Notes: a model not told the origin generated them from the letters alone. A stretch of DNA of 64,000 nucleotides from Opisthorchis felineus (GCA_004794785.1 SJOL01005499.1:265266-329265), one strand, 5' to 3'; positions 1 to 12,859 are shown, counted from the stretch's first letter. Translations and numbers: made by a program.

Positions 1-204
1 CTGTCATTCGTAGTTTCGGCGCGCATTCATTTTTTTAAAGTTTCGCTGCAATGACTCCACAGGTTGTGTTCTACTTCAGGTTTGCCTGTCGAGATATTGG
101 CTGCTGTCTGTTTTTCATCCTCCACAGCAATGGGCAGGGCAGCTAATGAATGTGTCAGGGGGCAAGTTGCATTTGTGCGCTCAATGTGCAAAATGCCCCA
201 ACGC

Positions 205-3200
205 TATCTCTCGTACTAGAGACGCAGTAGACGACTCCCGAAACCCAAACTAATTAGTAGGATTAGAAGAAGCCAGTAAGCGCAGAACATCTGCTGACGA
301 ATAACAGCACGTGATGCACTGGTTGCTCAGTCCGGTTCTGCTCAAGATGGTACGAAGGACATATACCTCCCACCTCTTATCATCTTGCTCATAATTATTA
401 ATGGTTGCTTCCTTAGGTCGCCTCCCAGTCCAGCAGTGTTGGTTACCAGGTTATGACTTGCTGTAGCAAGAATTTACCCCTTTGCTCTTTCTCAAGCAGC
501 CGCCATCATCTTTTGATGACCTGCGGAACCAACTCAACCACGCGGTGGATGAACTTCAGCAGTATGAAGCCCGAAAAGCCACAAACATCATTAAGCAGCT
601 GACGGTTCATGAGCAAACACGGCTGCGCGAAGCTCCACGTTCATGAAGGGTAACTTGCCGTCGGTGGTCCAGGATAATGGTTCTCAACCCAGATAGCGGT
701 GTCAGGACAGAACCTGGTCTTTGTGGACTTTGTGACTTACTGACTTGTCACACTTGCCACCGTAGTCTAAGGGCTCGCTCATCCTATAACATCAACTGTT
801 GTGACGATTGCCATTTTCCGCTATGCGGCGAGGATCTTTAGCTTGTCCCAAAGGCGGATAAGCAATGACTCATTACTGCTGTTGTGGCCTAACCCCCTGC
901 CTTTCAAGAATGCGCACGGTTTCGGTTGTCAAGCGGTCCGCAAAGGAGCTCTTCTGTGACGTAGATTTCTGACCGAAGAGCAGTAGCCCAGCACACTGTG
1001 ACTCGGAGATCCGTGTGCGTAGGAAGTTTTTGGCCTCGGAAAGAGTGAATAGGAAGCCGTGAGTTTTCAAAATATTACCAGTATCAATGATTCAGAGCGC
1101 CAGCTGGAGGCAATGGACAATAATGTAGCATGCAAAATGGGAATGCCCACCAGCCCCTGTTAGGGCCATCTACCCTAACATCGCTTCAATCTTAATGTGG
1201 TCGTCAAGCGACACCCTTGTGTCGATGAAGCTAACCACATCCTTTAGAGTAGTAAAGTGACAAATTGATTCACTTCTAGCTTCACTGTTGGTACTGGAGC
1301 AGCGGACACCCATTTGGATTCAGGTCCGTTCGTCCCGTAACGAGGCTCGATGCATTTCAGGTAGGTCTCGTATTTCTTAAGGCCTAATACTCAGCAAGCA
1401 TCAGCCAGAAGATATAGTGCAATGCGAATCAGCACTTAAAAACGTCGTCTTGTATGGACGGCCCTACAAGAATGTCGCCACGACAACTCTCGCTTTATTG
1501 AGTAAGTGGTTTAAACAGTTTGTTCTCAGCCGCCTACCTCCTAGTGATATTTCGATAAATTAACTAGTCTCTTCTGTCCATCTCAGGACGCAAATGGCTC
1601 ACCGGACACTACGCATCACGCACGCCAGGGTCTTTTTTGCCGGAACATACGCCTAATAGGATTTAACTCCTATTCTCGTTTAATTTTGGACCTGTGACTC
1701 TTCTCAGTTGAGATGGATGGGCGCGTGTTTTCATGCATGTGGACAAGGCTCGCCTAGTTGTCAACTATTATCGGAGTAAGTCGCATCTCACCAGTTGGTC
1801 AGCATCGTGGACCCCGGGCAGCATGTTAGTCGTGCATGTGAGCAGGGTTCTCTACGCTTTATCGTGTAAGCAACGCCAGCTTAATTATGCGATTTCCGCT
1901 AAACGCTTCGGGCTTCTTGGTTTATGGTGGGGGGTTATCATTCGGCGTTATAATTAGCGGCTCACGATGTACCTCTCTAGCCTTAAGCTAGCTGACAACT
2001 CTATGGGGCCCACTGTTGAATGTCCGTCAGCCTTTGATATTTGTATTGGAGAACTGCACTGGTATTAAACATAACCTGAACGCTTCCGGGCGATACCAGG
2101 CAGTTCGACGGAAGATTCTATTTACGGGCACAGGTCATATACAGTCTACGAAGACATCTACGCCCTTTATCTATTCAGCAGAATACTGCGCATACAATTT
2201 GTATATTGAAAGCTTCAAGTTTTGCAAACCTTGCTCAACTCATCAGAAGTTAGAGGGTGATTCTATCACAATGGTTTACTCTGAATAAAACTCCACAGTT
2301 TACGAGGACACAGTCTTCCGCATTCGGCTACTTGGGCAGAGGGTACCAGACGGACTTTAGATGCAGGGGTGTCCCTCCCGCATAGCTTGCGTCTGCGAGT
2401 GTTTCACTGTTCATTACGTTGACATTTGAAATTCCCCACGTTTCCTCTGTCCCTATTTGTGACCCCCGCTCCACTTTTGTCTTTAGTGCGTCTGTATGAA
2501 CTGGCGTTTGTTTGTCCTTACCACTTCACTCATTTGGCCTTGAGGTCATCCAGCCACTTATGGCCGATCTTATGCACGTGTGACTGTCTCACGCGGGAGC
2601 CTGTTTGCTCATCTAGTTCAAGTGGACCATTTGTTGTGGACGGGTATCTACTGTCGAGGTTTGTATATTTTGTAAATTGATGTCTTACGTTAATAGCACC
2701 GCATAGAAACCCAGCTCCGACTTTGTTTTGCCTTCCCGGATGTTCTGGTATTACGCGTCACTCGAAGATACCGTATGCTCGTTACAAGTGTATTGCAGGC
2801 TGCACTAGGCTCCACAAATTATTATAACTGCAGAACTACCTGCAACATTTGTCCATTTTAAGGGAATTAAATTTTCGGGGAAATTGAGATATTATGCTTC
2901 ATTTAGCACTGTTTTTCACTTCCAGGTGGTTGTGGACCTTGGGAAGTCACTCACCTAAACAAATTACGCATATGAAGAGTCACCGAAAAACGTGAACATA
3001 GTAAAATATGAAGTAGCAACTTCGAAATCATCACAGTTTACAGGAACCCATTTTATTCGCCGGATACCAATTGGCATTCGTGGTCAAGTAGTCGATGAGG
3101 CCAATGTTCAGAACACTAACTTCCTAGAGCAGCCTGGATTATTGGTTTTTTAACAAAGTGTTTTTCGTTCGTGATGACCAAATCCAGTCGGGAGGGTGGT

Positions 3201-3260
3201 GGTCTACGTGATATCTCTTAGGTGCATCATATCTTGGGTCCGAGTCGTTTGTTGGAAGAC
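205..3260 (+). pseudogene. Decayed MULE/SWIM transposase-like gene, copy A
   Basis: This block is a diverged duplicate of the copy at 5200-14990. Matching stretches, in order, are about 210-340 with 5205-5320, 480-1080 with 13060-13620, 1330-1900 with 13700-14230, and 2790-3070 with 14530-14800. The 488-620 stretch reads in one plus frame as a charged helical segment (K-Q-L near its end) homologous to the one at 13066-13200, but is closed by a TGA. About 745-840 encodes a Cys/His-rich piece that may be the SWIM-like zinc motif. A short intron with GTAAGT donor and CAG acceptor (1502-1586) sits where copy B has one (13877-13958). The transposase core seen in copy B is missing, so an internal deletion between about 340 and 480 is inferred. 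Stops and frame changes mean no functional protein. Confidence 0.5.
2400..2786 (+). mobile_element. Solo LTR of the BEL/Pao family
   Basis: The sequence matches, in reverse complement, both LTRs of the full element at 6622-12859, and has the same TGT...ACA ends. It is clearly more diverged from those two LTRs than they are from each other, so it is an older insertion. No internal region follows, so it is a solo LTR, the usual product of LTR-LTR recombination. The 5-bp flanks (GCGAG and AGTGT) do not match, so no target-site duplication is visible. It lies inside copy A of the duplicated gene and is absent at the corresponding place in copy B. Confidence 0.85.
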
Positions 3261-4194
3261 TTGAGTCAGGGCTGACTCATAATGTCCGCTGGGCCCGACG
3301 TGCTGGAGCACCATCCAGGAATCCTTGGGGTGTTAACGATACCTGCCGGTAAAAAAAGCTAGGAGCTACCTTCCGCCCTGATGATTCCAACACCCATTTA
3401 TCCGTGCGATGTTGTTCGCCTTCACGGAGTGTGGCTTGTATGAAATGTTTCATTCTTTGGGATAGTGCAGGTGATCCTTGGCGGCAAAATGCTTTTTTTC
3501 TGCAATAACTTCGCGGGTGAAGTAAAAATTTTCACTCCAAAATATTGCATTTTTGTTGTATATATGCTCAAACCAATAATCACCCTAATCTGCCTTCATT
3601 TTTTCGCAGTCTGTTTCAATTAATCTCTCTTCCCCCCATTCGACTTTGAACTTTCTGTGCTACGGCTTCAGCCGTTCCTTAGACGCACAACCCAAATTTC
3701 TCTGCAACCATGGTTTGAACGAAGGAAGATTTAACATGAAGTTTTAACATTTGATGGTATTTATTCGAACCCTTTAAATCTCCAAGGCGGCAACAGTTTT
3801 TTGGAATTTGTTTTAACATACTCAAAGTCCACTATGGGAGCGGAATCCATATTTTGATGGCTGTCGATGGCTTCGCACGATGTCTCCGTGAAAACGGTGA
3901 GAAGTTCTGTGGAAGATTTTGTTGCTTCGCGTATTTTTTCTGTATCGGATTTGGAAATAATCTCAAGATTACATGACCTGTTACTACTACTTGATTTGGT
4001 AAGCACTTAGCGAGTAGGCCACCACTTCATTCAATTGTGTTTTCAATGATGTTGCGGAAGATGTACACTGGTGGTCATTGATTGTACATTTTCCTTTCAG
4101 AAACACTGTCGGGTGAAAGCGGCTTCCTGAAAACGAGAACTGGATTGACTACATATTACGTCTGTACCGCTGGAGCCAACAAATAGGAACAACC
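3261..4194. other. No assignable gene
   Basis: AT-rich stretch with poly-T runs (3496-3500, 3600-3606, 4207-4217). A minus ORF at 3761-4006 has no recognisable domain. Nothing else supportable was seen. Confidence 0.4.
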
Positions 4195-4440
4195 CGCCAA
4201 GGGTGGTTTTTTTTTTCAGACGTGGACCTGGCAGACGGACGATATGCATGAGCATGAAGGGCAGACGTTGGCCGTTGGATTAGGTTACGGTGCATGGCTG
4301 AGGCCTCATAATCAGCGTCCCGCAGACACGGGCCTAGTAGTTACGATAAGTAGCCAAGGAAGACGACAGTGTGTGCCGTTATCACGACGACCGGCATTGG
4401 TTGGACTTATTTTCCGCCAATGTAGTTGGGCTTGATGACG
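4195..4440 (+). pseudogene. Possible third fragment of the duplicated MULE/SWIM-like gene
   Basis: About 4215-4255 (poly-T, then CAG acceptor, then a GACGGACGATATGC-like stretch) resembles the exon start after the short intron in copies A (1580-1620) and B (13952-13990). Similarity further downstream is weak. Treated as a probable third decayed copy; only a pairwise alignment could settle it. Confidence 0.3.
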
Positions 4441-5199
4441 TGTTTTAACTAAGGAGCGCGATTATTTCTAATGAGAGTGATATTGTTCTGTGGTTAATTA
4501 ACATGCAGTCATTTCTACTACCGAATATCTGTGCATATCAGAAAATGGAGATCATCCACAGAGGTGCATACTATCATCAATGCCACACAGTACACCAAAT
4601 TCGCTTTCATCATCATACTGAATGGAAGGCGAGCTTCCCCAAAAACTGTGTTGTGGCAAAGTTCGCTCAAGAAACTCATCTGATTTGTTACGTTTTAAGA
4701 GTTCTACGCATGCAAACGTTAATCCACTATTTTTCTCGGTGGACTATGCAATGGGTATTCTGTGGATGTTATCTCACTTCTAAAGGACACCACGGAATGC
4801 TACAATAAGTTAAAGTTTGATTTCATCCTTTATCTGGTAAACCGGTTAGGAAATGCGAGTCGGTAGTGATCGATGACCCTAAAATTTTACTCATTTGAAC
4901 AAAATGCTATGAGAAACACAGCACTGAAACGTGCATACGGGTTCTACTCACTCCCTGTAAAAGTCGCAAAACCCCATAGTTTCGCCTGAAATAATTTCGG
5001 TTTACTTCTAGTGAACGGCATGGCTTCGAAAGTGGCCTCAGTTATGTTTGTTAAGAAAATGGGGGTGTCCGCTTTTCATCCTTCGCGGCATTTGAGAGTG
5101 CGTTAAAGTAATACATGGCGAATAACTTTGTGGCATTTGTGTGTGTAGTCAGTAGTCAAGGCGCCAACGGTGTCCTGCGTTACGAACGGGTGTGCTACA

Positions 5200-6616
5200 A
5201 ATGCAGCAGACGGCCAGTAAGACAAACGGAAAGTCGAGGAATCCTGAAAAGCTAGTAATCTGAGCGTATCTGCTATCAACAAACAGTACGTGAGACACTG
5301 GCTGTCGAAAGGAACCAGCTTCAGTTATTTCTTGTTATCATCAACACAACCACAAGGTTTCTGAGTATTTGTACGATTGGCTTCCAGTAAATCGACAGCT
5401 AACCGAAGAGGAATGGGCACCTGCAGGGCCTTGCTGAAGAACAGAACGCCGTCGTTTGAAGTGCGGCAGTTTGTGACCAGTAAATCCAGCAAGGTCCTTG
5501 CCACTCGGTACATACAACTACCGCCGAAAGTGTCGGCCATCAATGTTGAGTAAGTGACCAATAGTCGGTTGTTACTGTGGCAGATTGTGTGCCTTCGGTC
5601 CTGGCAAAACTTCGGGAGACCAGACGCATGCTTTTGCCGCAATCGGGTGGAGGGTACTAATGTCACATATGCTTTTCCAGATAGGGCTGTTCCAACGCTT
5701 CTCAGATGTAGTAAATGTCGATAGAGCGCACGCGAAAAACCGTTTTGAGTGATTTTTTTAAAGGAACTAATACCGGGCCTGTGGATACAAGCTCTACACT
5801 TTCCTGATCACGGATGGCATGTGTACCGGACGCCCGGTTATGTATGCCTTCGTGAATAGCGAACAGTTTGCACCCATGTGTAAAGTGTTCGGCTTGTTCA
5901 GGGAACAGTATTCCGTGAGGAATGTTGTCGTGGACAACTTGGCGGCAAAAATGTGGGCAGTGAGCGGAGTGTTTGGATGAGACGTCATTTTATGCTACTT
6001 CCACATTTGCAAAGCTATTAGGAAGCACGTATGTATCATATAACATCCATGTACTTTTGGTCATAGACACTCCGGGCGAACAGCCGACATATATTCCACC
6101 ACATGGCTCGCCTGGACAATGCCGTACAGTAGCATTTTGTTCAGCATACTACTAGTACATGGATTCTGACATAATCTGCAACTGCTGCGCCTAACAGACC
6201 ACGATTTGTCTCTTACCTTACGGCCTACTAGGTGTATATCAACATCAAATGGGCTGTGCACGCACAATCCGGGATGGTCCATTTTGATAATGTGACCAAC
6301 AACCGTCTGGAGAGCGCAAACGGTCAGCTGAGAAACCGGGTGCACCACACAGACACACTGGGGCATTCTATACAGGTGAGCGGAGTAGCACATGCGGGAG
6401 TATGAGATACATACGTCATAACCCTGCGACGGACGAGGAATCCTGGAGGGTGATGGCTACGTTCTGACCTTTGTTTGGCGAATGACTGCGTACGCGTGTT
6501 ACCTCGTTTTGGGTAAATTGGGACCGCGACCTCCAGGGTGGCATTATCATGGTGTCGTAACAAACAAGGTGAAGTAAATCTATGTTCACTAACCTATGAT
6601 CCCTAGTGCAAACACC
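5200..6616 (+). pseudogene. MULE/SWIM transposase-like gene, copy B, 5' half
   Basis: Three blocks match the family of MULE-type transposases found in animal SWIM/FAR1-like proteins. (1) About 5360-5560 shows an N-terminal pattern L-P-V-N-R-Q-L-T-E-E-E, then after a frame change E-V-R-Q-F-V and K-V-L-A-T-R-Y-I. (2) About 5787-6040 shows F-L-I-T-D-G-M, G-R-P-V-M-Y-A-F-V, V-V-V-D, then (after a TGA) V-I-L-C-Y-F-H with K-A-I: the D...D...C-x2-H pattern of the MULE core. (3) About 6239-6380 shows N-N-R-L-E-S-A-N-G-Q-L and V-H-H-T-D-T-L, a hallmark stretch of this family. Several stops and frame shifts make it inactive. A probable splice donor lies near 5550. The gene continues beyond the BEL/Pao insertion at 12865. 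The family assignment rests on motifs read by eye. Confidence 0.7.
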
Positions 6617-6621
6617 CAAGT
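6617..6621. repeat. Target-site duplication CAAGT (left)
   Basis: Identical to CAAGT at 12860-12864, directly abutting the two LTR ends. Five bp is within the usual BEL/Pao range. Confidence 0.9.
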
Positions 6622-7018
6622 TGTAACGAGCAAACGTTATCTTTGAGTGACGCGTAATACCAGAACCTCCGGGAAGGCAAAACAAAGTCGGAGCTGGGTT
6701 TCTATACGGTACTATTAACATAAGACATCAATTCAAAAATGTACAAACCTCGACAGTAGATACTCGTCAACAACAAATGGTCCACTAGGACTACAAAAGT
6801 ACGAACCAAAGGAGCAGACAGGCTCCCACGTGAGACAGTCACACGTGCGTAAGGTCGGCCACAAAATGGCTGGATGACCTCAAGGCCAAATGGGTGAAGT
6901 GGTAAGGACAAACAACCGTCAGTTCATATGGACGCACAAAACACAGAAGTGGGGCGGGGGTTACAAGTAGGGACGTGAAACGTGGGGAATTTCAAATGTC
7001 AATGTAATGGACGATACA
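6622..7018 (-). repeat. 3' LTR of the BEL/Pao element
   Basis: 397 bp. It starts TGTATCG in element orientation (7018) and ends TTACA (6622). It matches the LTR at 12463-12859 with about nine differences, including two compensating 1-bp indels. Confidence 0.93.
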
Positions 7019-10000
7019 CCGCCCGCCAAATTCTCCACGTTGACTCAGCGGACGCCCCTGTTCTTGCACTCTACTTATGCTCAGCTCCATTCTAAGGTAA
7101 CCCATCAACCACCGACACGAATGGTCCGAGTCCACCCCTGCCACAAGTGCCGGCTTCGATGGGGTACAAGCCCAATCGCGTCCCTCCAGCAAACATACCT
7201 TTCTAATATCTCTCTTAAGAACGCCGCCCGCCGTTCTAACATGCAGGGTTCTGACTAGGACACCTGGGCTCGCCTCACAACTATCCACTACCCTAGAGGC
7301 CATTTTTCACGAGGCACATCTTCACCAGAGACCAGAACCAAGTCTCCTTGTTTCAATTCTTGAGATGCTCTGAGCCACTTAGTGCGCACCTGCAACGTTG
7401 GCAGATATTCTCTTATCCAACGACGCCAGAATACGCCAGCAAGATAATTGACCTGTTTCCAACCGGCATGGTATCGCGAAGCCAAATCGTCGCGACCGGG
7501 TATCGCAGGACAACACCGCATGAGCAACAAACTGTTTGGAGTAAGCGGCTCCCAATCGTTGCTGTCTAATGATAGCGGGACTATAGGTCGGTTATTTACG
7601 ATCTGCTCTGCCCGTATAAGGAGCGTGTTCAGTTGTTCATCGGTCACACACTGTTCCTTACATAGACATAAAAGGATATGTCTTACCGACCTCATTATAC
7701 GCTCCCACACACCACCGCGGTGGCTAGCTGCTGGTGGATTGAAGCGCCACTGTATATCCATAGTCAAAAGTCGGTCCGGTATTTTACTCTGACTCCATCG
7801 CTTTATATCATCCCGAAATCCCGTTAGTGCTCCAACGAAGTTCGTACCATTATCACTATAGATATCGGTGGGCTTGCCACGTCAACCAACGAATCGCATC
7901 AAACATTGCATGAATGAGTCGGTCGACAGGTTGCCTGCCATTTCCAGATGGACTGCTCGAGTTCTTAGACAGCTAAAGATACAGCCATAGCGCTTTTCCT
8001 GCAAACGCCCTCGTTTGGTCCTAAAGGGTCCAAGGTAGCCCACTCCCACGCACTTGAAGGGGCACCAACCCGCTTCTACTCTGTCTCCCGGCAGTGGAGC
8101 CATCATTTGTGTACCGGGCTGTGCGGACCGGCGCCTGCATAAAGAGCACGCACCAATCACTCGTTTAACGGCGCCGGTCTTATTGATAATCCAATACTGC
8201 TGTCGGATAGAGGCCAAAACCTGCGCCACTCCACAGTGCCCTTCAACTTCATGAAAGTGACGTATGATCAAGGCAGTAAAAGGATGTCGGTTCGGAAGAA
8301 CAGCTGGATGTTTTACCGACTGACTGTAGTTCGAGTAACTAAGTCTTCCCCCTACGCACAAAACGCCATCGATCAAAGCAGGTGACAGCTTTCGTAAGCT
8401 GCCGTTTTGAATCCGCTTGCTGGGACGCTTTGCATCCAGTACAGATGCGTTAACCTGATGTAACTCCTGTGCGAAGTGACTGGATTGCGCGATCTTTACC
8501 AAACAATTACGTGCTTGGCGGAGTTCGGATACTTTGATAACACCGGAAGGTAGAGCTTCTTTACTCGCCTTGTCCGTCTTAATCAATAGATACTGCTTGT
8601 ACCGCAGTAACCAAGCCACAACATTCTGTAGCCTCATCCAACAGGAAAACCGAGTCAATAGTGGGGACATGCCATCATTTCGCTCCAATCGGTTAACCTG
8701 TGCTACAAAGCTCTTCAACTCGGCCCCATCGGGCTGCGTTAATCGAGGCTGTGGAGGCCAATTACACTCTAGCTCGAGTAAAAATCTTGGTCCGGTTAAC
8801 CATCTACGAAGCGGACTGAGGTTGTATGTCCCTCGAGAGGCAATGTCTCCATTGAGTAGGTGACGACAACTCACGAATAACTGTTAGTCGATTTGCCACA
8901 AAGGTACAAAATCTTGAAGATAAGTTATGGATGTAGTAGAGAACAATCATAGAGTCTGTCCAAAACACAGTACGTTGGAAATAGTCCTTTGTACTTGCTC
9001 CAATTATATCTGCTACCCGGACTGCCAAACACGCAGCTGTCAACTCTAACCTTGGTATTGAAACGGACTTAAGAGGAGCCACCCGCGCCTTCGAGAAGAC
9101 AAGCGAACAGCCAGGAACTTTAGTGTTCACTGTAAAGCGAGCATATGCTACCACGCTATATGCAATTTCTGATGCATCACAAAACACATGAAGTTCGGCA
9201 TGTGGAATACCGATAACCTCTCTAGGCTTTATACACCTGGGGAACCGCAAGTTATGGAGGCTACAAAGGTTAGATAACCGATTCTCCCAGCGAGTGCGAT
9301 TGGTATCGTTTAACGGATCGTCCCAACCAAGTCCACTTTTGCACAGGGATTGCAGTAGACACTTGCCTGGTATTAACCACGGAGAAACAAATCCCAGAGG
9401 ATCATACAGTGAAGATATACAGGAAAGAACGCCTCTGCGCGTTGGCGGTTTTGTCGGTAAATTAAAGGCGATCACAAGTGCATCGGAGCCCGTATCCCAC
9501 TGCAGCCCTAGGGCACGCTCCATTGGCAATGGGTCCGTAGTTATGTTTCTCACACCAGACGTGAGTTCGGTTGGATCAATGGCTGACAATACCCCGCGAT
9601 CATTGGAAGACCAGTTCCTCATGCGGAAACCTCCCTTTGATAGCAGAGCACTCATCTCGTTAACGAAGCATTTGGCCGTTACAGAGTCCGGCAATGACTT
9701 TAAACAGTCATCAACATATATATTATTGTCTATTGCACTGCAGGTTGAGATGGCATAACCTGAGCCAAATTCTTCAACCGTCTTTCGTAAGGCGAACGTC
9801 GCACAGAAAGGGGAGGAGGTGGCGCCAAACGGGTGGGACGTCCATTGAAATTCAGTAGGTTCTCCAAAGAACTCATAGTTTTCCCACCACAGGAATTTTA
9901 GAGCACCTCTATCGCAGGGGTCAACCTTGACCTGCAGGAACATCTCTTCGATGTCCGCTGCCACAGCAACTTGCTCTAAACGAAAGCCGACGATAACGTT

Positions 10001-12427
10001 CACAAGTTTTGCGGTTAAATCAGGGCCCTGATACAGGTGATCGTTCAGGGACACACCATGACATTTGGCAGCGCAGTCGAATACAACCCGAATCTTTTCT
10101 GGCTTTTTTGGGTTGATGACCGGATGGTGTGGGAGATACCACTGCTTTGTATTTGATGACAATTTGGGGGCATCTGCCACCCGTTCAATGTATCCTTTCT
10201 CCAGGTACGCGTGAAGCACCTTAACGTACTTTCTGCGCAAAACGTGATCCTTGTACAGTCTAGCTTTCAGATTATCCAGACGTTTTCTAGCTACCTGAAA
10301 GTTATCGGGTAGGGGAAGTGCGTTATCCTTCCATGGGAGTGGTAGCCGATAGTGTCCACTCACCCACACCGCACCAGTCTCCGCTATCAATAATGCTCTT
10401 TGATCATCTAAAGAGAGACTAGTATTCGATGCTGAAGTGTCTGCGAATTCTGAGTTGTACAGCCGCTGCAAATGCTCCTGGATGCCCTGACTGCACCCGG
10501 TTATACAATGACTGACAACCTTCTGCTTCGTCTCAATTCCCATCGGACCAAGAAGTAGCCAACCAAGTAAGGTCTTTATTGCAAACGGCTGTTTTTTACC
10601 TCCCAGGCGCTGATCGAATACCCAGTGCGCTTCGGATACGTCACACCCAAGAAGGATTCCTACATCGTCTTCAGTCAATTCGTCGAAGGAGACTTCGTCA
10701 AGGTGAGGCCACGATCTGGCCGCCTCTTTGATAGATGGAACAGCTCGCATGGGTAAGCTGTCAACGACGAATGCTCTGTCAATATCTATTGACTGACTTT
10801 CGTCCATTGACAAAAGCTTGATGTTATTGGCTTCAGAGGTGCATCCCATGGAACCACCCAATGTATCAATGGCCATAGAAGTGGGCACCATCCTGACCCC
10901 GTTTTTTACCAAAAGGTCCCACTTTACCAACGTTATGTTGGACCCGGCATCTAAAAACGCATACGTCGTAACCTTTCCTACAGGAGTGTTAAGTTTGACA
11001 GGAATAACTCCTAGGCGTGCTGGAAGCCGCCTACCTCGAGTTAAGGCACAAAAAACATCCGCCTCTGGAGACGTCCCTGATTTGTTTCTGGGTTTTGTTG
11101 CATGCAACAACCTATGATGTCGTCCCCTACAACCCGACTGGCCGCATCGAACAGCCGACTTGCAATCTTTAGCCATGTGGGAGTCTCCTAAGCAAACAAA
11201 GCATGCATTATGCTCCCGTATGCACCTCCACCTATCAGGAACTTCCATAGATAGAAAGCGCTGGCAGCGGGAAACTGGGTGGGGCTGTGAGCATAACGGG
11301 CAAGTGCTTGGACCACTGTCTGCCTCTAGCCTTATGTTGGTTAGGAAACTCGTTGGGCCACCCCGTCTGGGAGCTTGGTTGTCAGAAGTTAGTGGCACAG
11401 GAGGGCGTCTAACTTCCCCTTCTCGAGCCAGTTGCCCAAACCGACTTCGAGCAACCCTGGAGCGCGTGTCCACAAACTCTGTCAAGTCAGTGAACGTTGG
11501 GTCCCGGCCAGTCATCGATATCTTATCTGCCATCTCAGCCCATTTGTGCTGCAATGGCGAGGGAAGAAAACGCACGATTCTCTCTACGACTGCAAGCGAG
11601 TGCAAATCTGAAACGTAACGCATTTGCGTTAGGGCAATTTCACAACTTCGCATTTTTATGCACAAATCCGACAGAGACTTGGCTGCTCCAGTGGTCTGTC
11701 GTGCCAGTCGGAACAGGCTTTCGAGTAGAGAGCGAGCAATAATATGAGGCTGACCGAAAAGATTGCGTAGGATCTCCCGAGCCCTGGAGTATGCTACTTC
11801 CGGCGGGAGCATCACACATTCTTCAATGGCTGCCTTCGCGTCACCTTGACAGTAGTGGATCAAATACAGGAGCCTCTGACCGGCGTCCTCCACCTTGCTT
11901 TCAATATATATCTCAAATTGTCGTGTGAACCTCCAGTAATGACTCGGATTACCATCAAAATATGATAGTTCCACCTTGGGTAGTTCCACAGTGGTTGTCA
12001 CTGGAGTGATGGAAATGGCCGGTTTTGGCCCTGGAGATGACCCTCTGATATCATCAGCATATCCTAGAGGTCTTTCATCTATCTGTGGCTTCACGTACTG
12101 CGGTAACCGGTCAGCTGAGGTCACTGGTTCCCAGACTTCATCTGGTGAGTCCTCTTCGGCCTCTAGCTCAATTTTGGCTAACTCGGTTTTACTCTGTGCC
12201 TCTAGGAGAGCCCGCTGGAGCTCAACCTCTCGCTTAACCCGATATTCCTGGAGCTGAGCAATCCTTAATGCTTTCCTAGCTACATTACTTTTACGAGTAG
12301 ATGCACAAAGGGACTTACAAGAACCGGGGCGCGAAGCAATCTGCATTGCAAATGTTTCCTCCGCAGCTTAAATTGCCTCCGCGTCCTTGGATCCTGTTTC
12401 CTTCCTAATGGTTCCAGAAGTTGACAT
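6992..12427 (-). pseudogene. BEL/Pao gag-pol polyprotein, broken
   Basis: The likely start is the ATG at 12427-12425, followed by 19 codons and an in-frame TAA (12368-12370). The same frame then runs 12346-8804 (1180 residues). Landmarks from the downstream Met: Gag-like region about 120-300; CX2CX4HX4C zinc knuckle 382-395; aspartic protease D-A-G-S at 466-469; reverse transcriptase with A-D-I-E near 797-800 and YVDD at 877-880; RNase H acidic residues near 1057, 1101 and 1131. The frame breaks at a GACAT (8843-8847). A second frame (8874-7288) holds the integrase H2C2 zinc domain and core, interrupted by TGA at 7882-7884. The D-N-G-T and W-E core motifs are present, but the first catalytic Asp is Gly (codon 8038-8040). 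A further 1-2 nt shift near 7290-7300 puts the C-terminus in the frame that ends inside the 3' LTR. It is not autonomous. Confidence 0.93.
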
Positions 12428-12462
12428 CTTTATTTCAACCAAGACAACGTAATGTCGAGTAC

Positions 12463-12859
12463 TGTAACGAGCAAACGGTATCTTCGAGTGACGCGTAATA
12501 CCAGAACCTCCGGGAAGGCAAAACAAAGTCGGAGCTGGGTTTCTATACGGTACTATTAACATAAGACATCAATTCACAAAATGTACAAACCTCGACAGTA
12601 GATACTCGTCAACAACAAATGGTCCACTAGGACTACAAAAGTACGAACCAAAGGAGCAAACAGGCTCCCACGTGAGACAGTCACACGTGCGTAAGGTCGG
12701 CCACAAAATGGCTGGATGACCTCAAGGCCAAATGGGTGAAGTGGTAAGGACAAACAACCGTCAGTTCATATGGACGCACTAAACACAGAAGTGGGGCGGG
12801 GTTACAAGTAGGGACAAGAAACGTGGGGAATTTCAAATGTCAAAGTAATGGACGATACA
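12463..12859 (-). repeat. 5' LTR of the BEL/Pao element
   Basis: 397 bp, same ends as the 3' LTR. The leader between it and the first ATG is 35 nt. This LTR should hold the promoter; no TATA box stood out. Confidence 0.93.

Larger units (their letters stand above)
6622..12859 (-). mobile_element. Complete BEL/Pao LTR retrotransposon
   Basis: The element is 6238 bp, bounded by two 397-bp LTRs (TGT...ACA) and a perfect 5-bp target-site duplication. Domain order on the minus strand is gag, zinc knuckle, protease, reverse transcriptase, RNase H, integrase, typical of BEL/Pao. The LTRs differ at about 9 sites of 397 (counted by eye, about 98% identity), so insertion is fairly recent relative to the decayed host copy it interrupts. 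It is inserted antisense to the plus-strand MULE-like pseudogene. A GC/purine-rich run next to the 3' LTR (7019-7028 on the plus strand) could be the polypurine tract. I could not assign the tRNA primer. Confidence 0.95.

Noticed and set aside
2398..2402. AGTGT as target-site duplication of the solo LTR
   Set aside because: AGTGT also follows the LTR at 2787-2791, but the left copy overlaps the LTR's own first bases, so it would need different LTR ends from the two intact LTRs.
7007..7258. Plus-strand ORFs opposite the BEL/Pao element (for example 7007-7258, 9294-9758, 11160-11618)
   Set aside because: They are antisense shadows of the minus-strand polyprotein.
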